A stretch of 64,000 bases of DNA, taken from assembly GCF_040549045.1 (NCBI RefSeq), contig NZ_JBEWTB010000002.1:4762501-4826500 (forward strand), written 5' to 3'. The notes beneath the pieces were generated by a model that was not told the DNA's origin, did not search any database, and saw only the letters and a list, made by a program, of their open reading frames with translations. This stretch comes from Endozoicomonas sp. NE40 (GTDB lineage Bacteria; Pseudomonadota; Gammaproteobacteria; Pseudomonadales; Endozoicomonadaceae). Below, one piece after another: positions 10,461-19,661 of the stretch. How positions within the stretch are numbered: position 1 is the stretch's first letter; the number at the start of each line of letters is the position of its first letter. Made by a program: the position numbers and the translations under genes.

Positions 10461-12212
10461 TTGAACGAATTTCCCGATATTACCGATGAACTGCTGATCA
10501 AGCTGGCAGGTAAAAAAGCATTTGCCCTGGGGCAGGTCTGTTTTGAACAAGGAGCTGTGACTGCATTGAAAACCCGTGGCAAAAAGACCACGGCAACCGT
10601 ACCGCCCACTTCAACTAACCGGGGCGGACAGGTTAAGTTGCACTATACCCAGAAAGGTATTGAAGGCAGCTGTGATTGTCCTGAATCTGATGGTATAGAC
10701 TTTTGCGAACACTGTGTCGCGGCGGCGCTGGCGCTGCGAGCCCGGCAGTCAAAGCCAACTCTCAAGAAGAGTGCAAAACCGGTCGAGGTTCTAACCCGCT
10801 ATTTTGAACGGCAAAGCAAGGAGGATTTGCTGCAAACACTCGTCCAGGTGATTAACGGTGACAAGTCGCTTCGACAGAAATGGCTATTGCAGGCGGATAA
10901 TGCTTTGGGTCGTCTGGATAAAGATGCCTTGCGTAAACGTATAACTTCCGCCATACCTTTCAAACGCAGTATCCAGCGATACCACCGTGTCAGAAAATAT
11001 TTTGCCGATATGGAAAAGGCATTGGCTACTTTGCAGGAACCTGTTCAGTTACTGCCTGCGGAGGAACAACTGGAGCTGGTGGACTATGCCCTGGAACGTC
11101 TGGATAAGGCAACAGACATGATTGATGATTCCGGTGGTTACCGATTTACGGCTATTGAGCTGTTGCAGGCTATTTATCGATCTGCATTCGCAAAGGTATC
11201 ATGGACAGAGCAGAAAAAAGCTAAGCATCTGGTACAGATATTAACCAGCAATGAGTACGGTTTTTACGGCACTGTCCCTGACGACTATGTTGAGTCGATA
11301 AGCCCTGAATGTGTTGACCTGTTCTATGCCGCCGTTCGTAAACAGTGGGATGCCCTGCCACAATGGCAAGGTGGTGACTGGCAGGAAAAACGACAGTATT
11401 CAGCCCTGCAGCGCGTCCTTGAGCAAGCGCTGAAACACAATGATGACATTGCTGGTCTTATTGAGCTGCGCCAGAAAGTCGTTGAAACCCCTTACGATAA
11501 CATCAAACTGGCTAAACTGAACCTGCAATTGCAGGATTATGCCCAGGCTCAGGCATGGCTCGATAAAATTCAGGGAACTCCTCTGGCGAACAGCGCCGGG
11601 GCTCAGAAAATACAGCAGGAAATACTGATGGGTACTGGCCAGCCCGGGTTAGCGCTGGAACAACAGTGGCGTACTTTCAGAACTCACCGGGACCTGGAGG
11701 AGTACAAGGCTCTGAAAGTGATGGCTGTACGGTCTGGTGACCAGAGAAACTGGTATCAAAAGGCAGAAACTTTCCTTGAACAGGAAATATCAGCCCTGGA
11801 TGACGGGTATTTTGAACGCTACCAGAAGCAGGATTTGATTAACCTGCTGGGCTGGATTTATCTGGAAGAAGAGGATTCTGAAAAGTTATGGAACCTGATT
11901 AATCAGACTGCCATTGATTTGAATATTGATCCCAATTTGCTGCGCATCGTTGGCAGACGTTCAGTACATTCTCCGCAGAAAGCCCTGTCGTGCTATCGTC
12001 GTATAGTGCATTTTCATGTCAGCTCGGGGAACAATGAAGGCTATCGAAACGCGATAACCCTGTTACAGGAATTGCATGAACTTCTACCGGGCGGTGAACA
12101 TGCTCATTCCCTGAAAGCTCTTTTGCAGGAAGTCAGAGTTAAATATCGTATCAAACGCAATTTTATGGCATGGCTTGATGAAGCCTTTCCTCTGGAGCCG
12201 TCTGCTGTATAG
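10461..12212 (+). CDS. SWIM zinc-finger domain protein
   Basis: This 583-residue protein has an N-terminal SWIM finger: CDC near residue 74, then FCEHC about ten residues later, giving the CxC-xn-CxH pattern used to bind zinc and nucleic acid or protein. The rest is alpha-helical with repeat-like helices (TPR-like, residues 300-560) and no catalytic motif. The start is TTG at 10461, preceded by GGAGA. Related large SWIM proteins sit beside SNF2-type helicases in some bacteria, but no helicase is adjacent here. Confidence 0.8.
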   Translation: MNEFPDITDELLIKLAGKKAFALGQVCFEQGAVTALKTRGKKTTATVPPTSTNRGGQVKLHYTQKGIEGSCDCPESDGIDFCEHCVAAALALRARQSKPTLKKSAKPVEVLTRYFERQSKEDLLQTLVQVINGDKSLRQKWLLQADNALGRLDKDALRKRITSAIPFKRSIQRYHRVRKYFADMEKALATLQEPVQLLPAEEQLELVDYALERLDKATDMIDDSGGYRFTAIELLQAIYRSAFAKVSWTEQKKAKHLVQILTSNEYGFYGTVPDDYVESISPECVDLFYAAVRKQWDALPQWQGGDWQEKRQYSALQRVLEQALKHNDDIAGLIELRQKVVETPYDNIKLAKLNLQLQDYAQAQAWLDKIQGTPLANSAGAQKIQQEILMGTGQPGLALEQQWRTFRTHRDLEEYKALKVMAVRSGDQRNWYQKAETFLEQEISALDDGYFERYQKQDLINLLGWIYLEEEDSEKLWNLINQTAIDLNIDPNLLRIVGRRSVHSPQKALSCYRRIVHFHVSSGNNEGYRNAITLLQELHELLPGGEHAHSLKALLQEVRVKYRIKRNFMAWLDEAFPLEPSAV

Positions 12213-12255
12213 CGAAGTCAACGGAATATGCAGCTAACCTCTAAATGACTTTGTT

Positions 12256-13032
12256 TTAACCGGACAGGTGACCCTCAAGCCATGTTTTGAGTTTGTCATA
12301 ATGGCTACCTTTCCAATAAATTTGCTGACAGCTGTGGCACTGGAAAAATTCGGAATAATACAGTCGGGTCTCTTCCTGTAGCTGATGACGAACCTGCTCT
12401 GCTGCCACCGGTTTGATAATATCATTGCACAAACTGCAACGAGTAAAGGGCTTGAGTTGTGTTTCCAGCTGCAGGGCTAAAATCAACTCTTTCAATTGCA
12501 GGCGAGGCTGGGTGTTCCTGAACCAGTAACCATGGGTCACTCGCCTATATTTAAGAATGCCCAAATCTCTGGTCAGGATAATACGGCTTTCTTTCAGGGC
12601 TATTTCTACGATTTCTTCGTCCTCAAAGTCATTTCTGTACAATGTATCAAGCCCCAGAATCCGCAAATATCTGGTCAGTTTGCCAAGGTGAACGTCAGCA
12701 ATAAAACGGGGATTTCGTAAAGGAGCCGGGCGTAGCTTCTGTAAACTGCCGAGATCAAGACGTTCAAAGACCGGATAGACTGATACTCGCTCCCCCCCTG
12801 AAATCTGCTGGTCAAAGCTGGATGACTGCCCATCAATCAAAATCAGGTCAACTTCTGTATGTGGAACCTGCTGGGCTTCGATGGCATCTTTGACGGACGG
12901 GGTACCTGTAAAGCGATAGACTTTACTTTGGTAGCGGCAAGATACGGGCAGGTGATCATTCAGTTCCGCGTAGAAGCGGAAACAGGCCTGCCTTTGAATG
13001 AAATTGTGAGTGAGTTCAGTTCTTTTTGCCAT
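12256..13032 (-). CDS. Mut7-C RNAse-domain protein with N-terminal ubiquitin-like domain
   Basis: This is a 258-residue protein. Residues about 15-95 fit the Mut7-C ubiquitin/ThiS-like fold. Residues about 105-255 fit Mut7-C (DUF82), a PIN-fold nuclease: the FIADVHLGKLTRYLRILG signature with its Asp, an ILTRDLG motif, and two Cys pairs near the C-terminus (CSLC and CHSC) forming a zinc ribbon. The family is thought to act on RNA, but its substrate is unknown. It ends convergently to the SWIM gene, 43 bases away. Confidence 0.85.
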   Translation of the reverse strand: MAKRTELTHNFIQRQACFRFYAELNDHLPVSCRYQSKVYRFTGTPSVKDAIEAQQVPHTEVDLILIDGQSSSFDQQISGGERVSVYPVFERLDLGSLQKLRPAPLRNPRFIADVHLGKLTRYLRILGLDTLYRNDFEDEEIVEIALKESRIILTRDLGILKYRRVTHGYWFRNTQPRLQLKELILALQLETQLKPFTRCSLCNDIIKPVAAEQVRHQLQEETRLYYSEFFQCHSCQQIYWKGSHYDKLKTWLEGHLSG

Positions 13033-13222
13033 AGTGTTCCTGGCTTAGGGAGTTCTTCCCGGAACCGGAGTGGCAATTCTACAATATCAGGCCAGTCATT
13101 TAACCCTGATGACCAGACAGGCTTGTTCTAAAGGCTGTAACTCTAGAGTCTGATGACGATAATAACTAAACGCAAACAACACTCATACAACAGGCAGACA
13201 GTATTTGTAAGGAGCAATCATT

Positions 13223-14131
13223 TTGTACGACATCATCGGCGATATCCATGGCTACGGCACACCGCTGGCAGATCTCCTGAAAAAACTCAACTATACAGAG
13301 CAAAATGGTGTGTTCCGACACCCTGAGCGAAAAGTGATTTTTGTAGGTGATTTTATTGACCGTGGCCCGGAGCATAAAAAAGCATTAACCATCTGCCGCA
13401 GCATGGTGGAGCAGGGGAGTGCGCTGGCCGTGATGGGAAATCATGAGTTCAATGCGATTTGTTATGCAACACCTGATCCTGAGAATACAGGCGTCTTTTT
13501 GAGAAAGCATACCGAGTCAAACCGGAAGGCACATCAGGCCTTTCTGAATGAATACCCACTGGGTTCGGCGGAATATGAAGACATGATCGACTGGTTCCGC
13601 ACTCTGCCGCTGTTTCTGGATTTAGAGGCAATACGTGTGGTGCATGCTGTCTGGCATCAGCCAAGTCTGGACGTTATACAACCATGGATTAACGTTGATC
13701 ACTGCCTGTTGACCGATGCTTATGTTCAGGCATCAAGGCGTGGAAGTGATGTTTATAGTGCGATTGAAAATCTTCTCAAAGGCATCGAGTTCAAACTGCC
13801 GGAAGGATGTAGCATTAAAGATCAAAACGGAAAGGCTCGCACCGAAGTACGCCTGAAATGGTGGGACAAGCTGGCAACCCGACTACCTGAAGCGGCAACC
13901 AATACGGGCAATGTTGATTTACCTGAGATGGATTTACCCGGAAATATCTACCGTTACAGCGATTCTGTGCCGTTATTCTTTGGACATTACTGGATGCAGG
14001 GAATCCCTGAAACACTTAGCCCTAACATAGCCTGCGTGGACAGTGAAAACGGTAGGCTGGTGGCTTATCGCTGGCAGGGAGAGAAAATACTCAACGATGA
14101 TCACTTTGTGTGGGTTGACTGGGAGGTGTGA
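13223..14131 (+). CDS. Calcineurin-like metallophosphoesterase (PrpE/ApaH-type)
   Basis: The protein has 302 residues. Its metal-binding motifs are in the expected order: DIIGDIHG (residue 3), GDFIDRGP (residue 42), GNHE (residue 72), and later HAVWH and GHYW histidines. These are the signatures of Ser/Thr-phosphatase or diadenosine-polyphosphatase-like enzymes; the substrate cannot be told. The start is TTG at 13223, supported by AAGGAG at 13208-13213. Its tail overlaps a small opposite-strand membrane gene. Confidence 0.88.
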   Translation: MYDIIGDIHGYGTPLADLLKKLNYTEQNGVFRHPERKVIFVGDFIDRGPEHKKALTICRSMVEQGSALAVMGNHEFNAICYATPDPENTGVFLRKHTESNRKAHQAFLNEYPLGSAEYEDMIDWFRTLPLFLDLEAIRVVHAVWHQPSLDVIQPWINVDHCLLTDAYVQASRRGSDVYSAIENLLKGIEFKLPEGCSIKDQNGKARTEVRLKWWDKLATRLPEAATNTGNVDLPEMDLPGNIYRYSDSVPLFFGHYWMQGIPETLSPNIACVDSENGRLVAYRWQGEKILNDDHFVWVDWEV

Positions 14132-14366
14132 TGTCTTCAGAAAATAAGGCACTCGTAATGTCACTCCACTCCACGCCTAAAATATCCCAGAGGTTGGCGA
14201 CAGTACTCAGAAGCATAAACACACAAAAAGCCATAGCGTTGGCAAGCACAAAGACCAGTGTTAAGCGTTTTGAAAACAGGCGGATAAGGCTACCAACAGT
14301 CAGCTGACCCAGGAAAAACAGCCCGAGTAAGAAGAAAACAAGTACTAAGACCTGAGCTATCGTCAT
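14091..14366 (-). CDS. Small two-helix membrane protein
   Basis: This 91-residue protein is of unknown function. It has two hydrophobic segments (about 5-28 and 35-58) separated by a basic loop (RLFSKR), then a polar acidic C-terminus. An AAGGA Shine-Dalgarno stands about 8 bases before the ATG. Its last 41 bases overlap the end of the metallophosphoesterase gene tail to tail. The good ribosome site and clean hydrophobic pattern make it probably real. Confidence 0.6.
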   Translation of the reverse strand: MTIAQVLVLVFFLLGLFFLGQLTVGSLIRLFSKRLTLVFVLANAMAFCVFMLLSTVANLWDILGVEWSDITSALFSEDITPPSQPTQSDHR

Positions 14367-14519
14367 TACTGTAGTCCTTCGCGGTCCCTGAACATTACTG
14401 CATTCAGGATAGATTCTACACGGTTGACAGCCAGCCCCGGGGTTCTAAAGTAAAGAGGTAGCGCCGATTTATTCCCACTTGCAGGCGCTTAACAAATTTC
14501 GCTAAACAGGAGATGTGTT

Positions 14520-15065
14520 ATGTCATCACAGCCCATTGCCACCACAGTTGTTATCACAGTCAACGGAACCCCTGTTCACGGGGTAATCACCCACTACAAC
14601 CCTTACGATATCACCATAGAAATTACCCGGCCGTTTACTGGTTTCACGACAGGGTGTCATATTCCCTGCTTTGCACGGAATCACCGAAATTACAGGGGGG
14701 AGTCGGGCAGGGAGAAAGTGATTGAACTGTTGACCGGGCTATATCTCGATCTGGTCACAGTGAGTTCAAAAAAGGGACATTTGCTGTCAGAGATGAAAAA
14801 AAACGGGGGATTGCTGGATACCATCAGTAAAATGCAGGAAGAGCAAACTACGCTCCGGCAGCAAAAAGCCTCACTTAAAAAATACTTTAAACACAAAGTC
14901 ATTTCCCAGAAGAGTTATCAGTCGCAAGTCAAAACACTCAAAGACAGGGATTTTGCACTGCATATGGCAATGGATACGGCTAAAACTGACTTTATTGAGA
15001 AGCACCTTTCCAGGCTCTGTGGCTTTGTCGGCATGAAGCAGCTGTTTGATTTTCTGGCAAAGTGA
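14520..15065 (+). CDS. Hypothetical protein with C-terminal coiled coil
   Basis: This 181-residue protein is unrecognised. Residues 1-50 look like a small beta-rich domain, and residues about 85-150 form a charged helix with heptad-like spacing. It starts at ATG after AGGAGA. It lies between a membrane gene and a decayed hydrolase, and no operon partner is evident. Confidence 0.6.
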   Translation: MSSQPIATTVVITVNGTPVHGVITHYNPYDITIEITRPFTGFTTGCHIPCFARNHRNYRGESGREKVIELLTGLYLDLVTVSSKKGHLLSEMKKNGGLLDTISKMQEEQTTLRQQKASLKKYFKHKVISQKSYQSQVKTLKDRDFALHMAMDTAKTDFIEKHLSRLCGFVGMKQLFDFLAK

Positions 15066-15147
15066 GATGCCAGTTCTACAACTTAACCCTTCACATTGTT
15101 GACCTGCCCACAAACTGAGTTATTTCATGGGTTCAATCTGAAACAGA

Positions 15148-15600
15148 TTATTTGCCTGTGTCGTTAGCGGGTGACGCCTTGCGGATAAATGCACGTATCA
15201 CCGGGTAGAACCTCGGAGACTCATCCAGATCGTTATGTCCATGGTTTTTAAACATTTCTGTTTCAGAGGGACCGCGCCAGGCTTGAACTAGCTTCTGGCC
15301 ATGAGAAGGTGAAATGATCTGATCTCGTGCGGCAATGAGAAATAACGCCGGGGTAGAGAGGTGATTTGCGGCACTCACACTGTCAAAGGAGTGTCTTAGA
15401 AGCCAGGGTGCCGGCAACCACACCACTACCCAGGCTTCGCCCCATCAGAATTATTTTTTCAGAGGCAATGCCTTTCTGCTGTGTCAGATATTCATACTGA
15501 GCCCAGGCATCATTTGTCAGTGCCTTCTCAGATGGTGTGCCAGTACTGCTACTATAGCCCTGATAGACGCTTACGGCGTGCCGTTTATTTTGAATTTTTT
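15148..15600 (-). pseudogene. Remnant of an alpha/beta hydrolase
   Basis: Read on the minus strand, 15600 to about 15400 encodes a fragment with YQGYSSSTGTPSEKA and the nucleophile elbow GRSLGSG, as in YfhR/ABHD-type hydrolases. A second frame (15426 to 15148) encodes the C-terminal part with the acid region (LFLIAARDQIISPSHG) and the catalytic His (NHGHND). The N-terminus and roughly 50-60 residues between elbow and acid are missing, and the two pieces are in different frames. It is therefore a deleted, frameshifted relic, not a functional gene. Confidence 0.75.
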
Positions 15601-15687
15601 TCTGTTAAGTGCGTCCCTTCTGTTTAAAAAAAATAAAAGACGTCTACCTTGATAGGGTGATCATCTGTAATAAAAATTAAAGGAACA

Positions 15688-16872
15688 ATGATGCTGATAA
15701 GATCCGGGTTGATCTCAGGTATTTTTTTATGTTTTCTTTCTTACTCTTCGGTTGCGTTGGCTAAAAATGATGATGTTTCTCGTGAGGTGGATCCAACCAG
15801 TACAGAGGAGTCAATCAGACAAATACTTAATGAAGATCCCGATTGTCCTGACAGAAGTCCCGATCCCCTTGTAGCGCTCTTTGAACCAGAAGCGGAGCCT
15901 TCTCAAACTCGCTATGGCTCGACGGAAGATACTGCAGTGAATCGGAGGTTACCAGGTAACTACCTATTATCACTTAACACTGACTCAGGAGATACGGTTG
16001 ACACGAGAATTACCGTAATAGCTCCGGTTCCGGCTCTGGAAATCAGAGCCAGAGAATGTATCGCGCACCCCAATGAACCCTGTAACTGTATGTCGCGTCT
16101 GAATTCCATTCTGGCTACTGCCAGGCAACCCTCCCCTAATTCTCAAGGTAGCTTTCCAGCTTCATTTGCAGATAATTCGAATTATGATGGCCCTCATCAG
16201 TCTGTGAGGATAAGAGATGAAGACATTCCGTATTTAAGGGGACTTTTCCGGACATTCGATAGCATACACCCGTTGCTCCCCAGAGTATCATATACGTGCA
16301 ATCCTGATTGCAGCACCAGGACTGTAAGAAGAACTATACTGGGAGCCTATGGAGCCGGGTGTGGCGGTCTTTGTGTTTTTGGCGTACTTACAGGAACCTC
16401 GTTGATGAAAAAGGTATTGGCAGTAAAGGTGGTGTCAATATTAGGGCTTACTCTATCTATACCATTAGCATTGGGTGGTTTGCCGATTCTGGCCATCTAC
16501 GACAATAGAAGACCGTTACCGTGGATTGCAACCATTCGAATGCCCAGATTTGTCCTCCTGTCAACCAAAGATAAAATTCAGCGGCGATTCAATAGAGTAA
16601 TGGAGCAACTCGCTAGAGAAAGAGACGCTCGCCTGATTTCAGTACATTCTATTAATCCGGAATGGTTCGAAGATGGAGCGGTTGAAGCATCTGGACAACA
16701 ATTCGAAGATGATATGGATGATGAATCTGAACCGGACATAGTGCTGCGTGTTCAGGTGCTACTTCCAGCCTCTATCGAAAGCCAGGAAGGTGCATTTGAG
16801 TATCTTGGGCTACTCCGTGAAACCATCGATAGTGTGACGGTTACTCTTGAAAGAAAACGGCAGCGGCGATAA
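15688..16872 (+). CDS. Exported or membrane protein of unknown function
   Basis: This 394-residue protein is unrecognised. A signal peptide (cleavage near VALA, residue 25) is followed by a polar region rich in Pro, Asp and Glu. Four cysteines cluster near residues 117-130 (CIAHPNEPCNC). Two adjacent hydrophobic helices sit at about 215-270, with Gly-rich turns. The C-terminal domain is charged, ends in RKRQRR, and includes the acidic run DDMDDESEPD. AAAGGAAC precedes the ATG. The hairpin-like pair of helices inside an exported protein is reminiscent of secreted effectors, but this is a guess. Confidence 0.6.
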   Translation: MMLIRSGLISGIFLCFLSYSSVALAKNDDVSREVDPTSTEESIRQILNEDPDCPDRSPDPLVALFEPEAEPSQTRYGSTEDTAVNRRLPGNYLLSLNTDSGDTVDTRITVIAPVPALEIRARECIAHPNEPCNCMSRLNSILATARQPSPNSQGSFPASFADNSNYDGPHQSVRIRDEDIPYLRGLFRTFDSIHPLLPRVSYTCNPDCSTRTVRRTILGAYGAGCGGLCVFGVLTGTSLMKKVLAVKVVSILGLTLSIPLALGGLPILAIYDNRRPLPWIATIRMPRFVLLSTKDKIQRRFNRVMEQLARERDARLISVHSINPEWFEDGAVEASGQQFEDDMDDESEPDIVLRVQVLLPASIESQEGAFEYLGLLRETIDSVTVTLERKRQRR

Positions 16873-17044
16873 AGAAAAAATATATATGGGACACTCATAA
16901 AACACTCGCACAAAACATTTACTTTTTTACATAAGACAGCCATAAAATGTCGCCTTGCAACCCACCTCCGACCTCTGCTGATTTTCCAATACAGCATGAG
17001 AAAGGCATGCTTGAGAGCGGCTATTCAGGCTTACTCGATAAGAT

Positions 17045-17952
17045 TGAAGTGGTCCCCAGTAATCAAACAACCTGAGTGGTAAGTAAAGCTCTAATCCATT
17101 GTTATTCAGGCCTCAGGCTGCCTGTTTAAAGTACATCTGATCCGGAGTATTATCATCCAAACTCTGATGGGGACGTTCCGAGTTATACAGCTGGAAATAG
17201 CTCTTTAGTTCTTGTTTCAGTTGAGCCCCATTATCGAATGCCTTCAGGTAGACACATTCATACTTTACACTGCGCCAGAGTCGCTCCACAAATATATTAT
17301 CCCGGTAGCACCCTTTGCCATCCATGCTGATCCTGACATTGTGCTTCTTGAGAACACCCGTGAAAGCATCACTGGTAAATTGACTGCCCTGATCACTGTT
17401 GAAAATCTCCGGGGCTCCATAGCGATTCAGAGCCTCTTCAAGAGCATCCACACAGAAATCAGCGTCCATAGTATTGGATACCCGCCAGGCCAGAACCCGG
17501 CGACTGTACCAGTCCATAATGGCTATCAGATACATAAAACCACGCTCCATCGGAATGTATGTCAAGTCAGTTGCCCAGATCTGATTCGGACGATCTATGA
17601 CCAGCTCCTTCAGCAGATAGGGATAAATCTTGTACCCCATCCCTGGCTGACTGGTTCTTGGTTTTGGATAGATTGCCTCCAGACCCATTTGCCGCATCAG
17701 GCGACGGACTCGTTTCCTGTTAATGCAATAGCCTAAGTTGCGCAGGAATGTGCACATCTTTCGTGACCCGTAAAACGGTGTTTTTAGATGCTGCTCATCT
17801 ATCAGACGCATCATTTCAAGATCCTTTGTCAGATCCTTGCGCGACTGGTAATACGGCGATGATCGTGAAATACCCAGCAAACGACACTGCCTGACGACTG
17901 AGACTTCTGGATGATGGTGCTCGACCATAGAAACGCGTACGCATTTTTTCAA
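17045..17952 (-). mobile_element. Truncated IS3-family insertion sequence
   Basis: The orfB transposase is intact, but no orfA precedes it: only 45 bases separate its start from the end of abiEii. The sequence starting at 17045 (TGAAGTGGTCCCCAGT) looks like an IS3-type terminal repeat at the downstream end. No matching end is visible at the other side. The copy has therefore lost its orfA end and is probably immobile on its own. Confidence 0.65.
17113..17952 (-). CDS. IS3-family transposase OrfB (rve integrase core)
   Basis: This is a 279-residue DDE transposase. It has the HTH_21-like N-terminus (RLLGISRSSPYYQS, YGSRK), then the catalytic residues: first Asp in WATDLTYI, second Asp in FNSDQGSQFTS, and Glu in VERLWRSVKYE, followed by the typical YNSERPHQSL. 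The start is TTG at 17952, inside TTGAAAAAATG. That A-run is where OrfA-to-OrfB frameshifting would occur in a complete element. Normally OrfAB fusion is needed for transposition, and OrfA is absent here. Confidence 0.9.
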   Translation of the reverse strand: MKKCVRVSMVEHHHPEVSVVRQCRLLGISRSSPYYQSRKDLTKDLEMMRLIDEQHLKTPFYGSRKMCTFLRNLGYCINRKRVRRLMRQMGLEAIYPKPRTSQPGMGYKIYPYLLKELVIDRPNQIWATDLTYIPMERGFMYLIAIMDWYSRRVLAWRVSNTMDADFCVDALEEALNRYGAPEIFNSDQGSQFTSDAFTGVLKKHNVRISMDGKGCYRDNIFVERLWRSVKYECVYLKAFDNGAQLKQELKSYFQLYNSERPHQSLDDNTPDQMYFKQAA

Positions 17953-17997
17953 TGATCGAATGGGGTTAATGTAACGGTTTTGGCGGGGTATTGCTTA

Positions 17998-18921
17998 CTA
18001 AAGTATAAACTCATGGTTGTCTTTAGGGTTTCCATAAAGTTCTGCTTTCAACTGACCAAGCAGCTTGAAGAGAGAGCTGTTGAGATAGCCTGAAAATTTT
18101 TCTTTCCCCAAAGTACGTTCGTATACAGCAGTCGGAATAAATCGCTTCATCTCAGTCTGAAGTTTTCCTTCTGCCAGAATACCGGATAATGAACTTAACC
18201 TTTGCTCCAGGGCCTGCTCAAAATCGTTCATTCGATAATCTGCGACTTTTTTTGCAACCAGGGTTGAATCCAGCCCAGCTCCCTGCTGTTGCAACCAGAC
18301 TAAATCCCAGATATCACGGTAGCGTATATATCGTCGTGTCGCGGGTAGTGAAACCAGTTTATCTGCCATGATTTCATTGAGCGTTTCAACATAGACGAGC
18401 GTGTCCTCATACCCATCTGGCAAAAAATCATAGTTTTTTAAAAGGGGCAGGGCGCTTCGGGTATAGGCAGGAATATTGGCCACTTCGATCTTGATTCGTT
18501 GTTTAGGAATATCTTTTCGATCAGGTGCTGTGATAATGAAAATCTGCCATTTATCAATTTTGAGTTCTGCGTACTCAGGCTCCTGTTTTAGACGATTTGG
18601 CTCCTTTACGGAAACTTCCAGCCCATATCGTTTGCCGATATAGTCTTCAATACATTGTTTAATGGTTTTCAGCTTTGCTGAAGAAAAGTCAGTGCCTCCA
18701 GCAAAATCCAGGTCTTCACTGAACCGATTGCCACCATAACAGAGCCTCAGGGAAGTCCCCCCCTGAAACACTAATTCATCCAGTAGTCCAGCCTGATCCA
18801 GGCAAAACAGAATGTCGTAGTGCAGTAATTCTTTTTCAATGACGGGCCGCATGCTGGCCACATGGCTACTGGTTAATGCTTGCTCAACCAGATAATTAAA
18901 ATCTGCCGGGTTAATCTTCAT
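17998..18921 (-). CDS. abiEii: AbiEii-type nucleotidyltransferase toxin
   Basis: This is the toxin of a type IV toxin-antitoxin/abortive infection system; the family transfers nucleotides to tRNA or other targets. Its 307 residues contain the GGTSLRL motif and RFSEDLDF, the metal-binding Asp pair of this fold, around residues 55-75. The start at 18921 (MKINPADF) overlaps the antitoxin stop by 11 bases, typical of abiE operons. A longer in-frame ATG at 18963 lies inside abiEi and is less likely. Confidence 0.88.
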   Translation of the reverse strand: MKINPADFNYLVEQALTSSHVASMRPVIEKELLHYDILFCLDQAGLLDELVFQGGTSLRLCYGGNRFSEDLDFAGGTDFSSAKLKTIKQCIEDYIGKRYGLEVSVKEPNRLKQEPEYAELKIDKWQIFIITAPDRKDIPKQRIKIEVANIPAYTRSALPLLKNYDFLPDGYEDTLVYVETLNEIMADKLVSLPATRRYIRYRDIWDLVWLQQQGAGLDSTLVAKKVADYRMNDFEQALEQRLSSLSGILAEGKLQTEMKRFIPTAVYERTLGKEKFSGYLNSSLFKLLGQLKAELYGNPKDNHEFIL

Positions 18922-19447
18922 AAACCGCCTGCTCGTCAACCAGGTGAGTGTTTCTGCCAACACGCTTTAAGTCTCGCCAGGCAGCCTCTTTTGTTGCCAT
19001 CCGTAAGGGGCGCCCGATGGAATGAAAGCTGTTAATAATCTGAGGCGCCGGACGTTTGGTGTGGGTGAACTCGATTGTTCCAAAGGGGGTTGTGTATTCG
19101 CCTTTACGCCCGGTGGTCATCACCGTTAACCGGTCAATAGGAATCTGAGAGATAACCCCGTACTCTGAAAGGGCTGATTCAAGGCTCAGATAATTGTACT
19201 CACCCCGGCGCATAGTTCTGGCGACGAGCTCCAGAGTGTCTTTGCCTTTTTTCTGCGAAAGGGCGAAAACGTAGATGCCTTTGATCGCCCTGATCAGAAA
19301 GCCTTGTTTGACCAGCCGGTTTAATCCGGCTTTCAAGGTTCTTGCGCTGTCTTCAGGAAAGACTTTGGCAATATCCTGATAGGCGAAGACATAGCGCCCC
19401 TCCTTATCGAGAGCAGACAGACGCTCGATGGCTAATGATTGGTTCAT
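18911..19447 (-). CDS. abiEi: AbiEi-type antitoxin and transcriptional repressor
   Basis: This 178-residue protein has an N-terminal winged-helix domain (residues about 5-60, with GLNRLVKQGFLIRAIKGIY) and a C-terminal AbiEi antitoxin-like domain. In the family it represses its own operon by binding inverted repeats and neutralises AbiEii without a stable complex. Repeats containing GTATACA lie immediately upstream, consistent with autoregulation. Confidence 0.85.
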   Translation of the reverse strand: MNQSLAIERLSALDKEGRYVFAYQDIAKVFPEDSARTLKAGLNRLVKQGFLIRAIKGIYVFALSQKKGKDTLELVARTMRRGEYNYLSLESALSEYGVISQIPIDRLTVMTTGRKGEYTTPFGTIEFTHTKRPAPQIINSFHSIGRPLRMATKEAAWRDLKRVGRNTHLVDEQAVYED

Positions 19448-19455
19448 ACGTAATT

Positions 19456-19523
19456 AGTATACACAAAAGACAAGTATTAGTGTTTTATATGTATACATAA
19501 TAGCAGTTGTTCAAGTGTACATA
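19456..19523 (-). promoter_or_regulatory. abiE promoter with three operator-like repeats
   Basis: Three related units occur on the plus strand: AGTATACACA (19456-19465), TGTATACATA (19490-19499) and AGTGTACATA (19514-19523). On the minus strand a possible -35 (TTGAAC, 19514-19509) and -10 (CATATA, 19491-19486) are 17 bases apart, so two of the units overlap the promoter. This fits repression by AbiEi. Confidence 0.5.
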
Positions 19524-19625
19524 AAGAACATTTATAGATGTTTTATCTGTTCGCTTTTGGGGCGGGTGATATGTTTGAATGTGAAACTCCTGCCTTACCG
19601 TTTAGCGCGTTGTGAAAACCCTCAC

Positions 19626-19655
19626 CTTATGGGATTAAATATCTGAATCTGGAGC
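19626..19655. repeat. Candidate attachment-site repeat, left copy
   Basis: Positions 19635-19655 match 25635-25655 at 20 of 21 bases, and a few flanking bases (CTTATG) also match. The right copy is exactly the last seven codons of the ICE integrase. The bases beyond the repeat do not match integrase coding sequence, which argues for a recombination site rather than a leftover integrase gene. Confidence 0.5.
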
Positions 19656-19661
19656 CCTTAA

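Noticed and set aside
17064..17080. 17-base identity CAAACAACCTGAGTGGT shared with 47128-47144 inside traH
   Set aside because: One such match is not far from chance in 64 kb, and the flanks diverge at once, so it is not treated as a repeat or insertion target.
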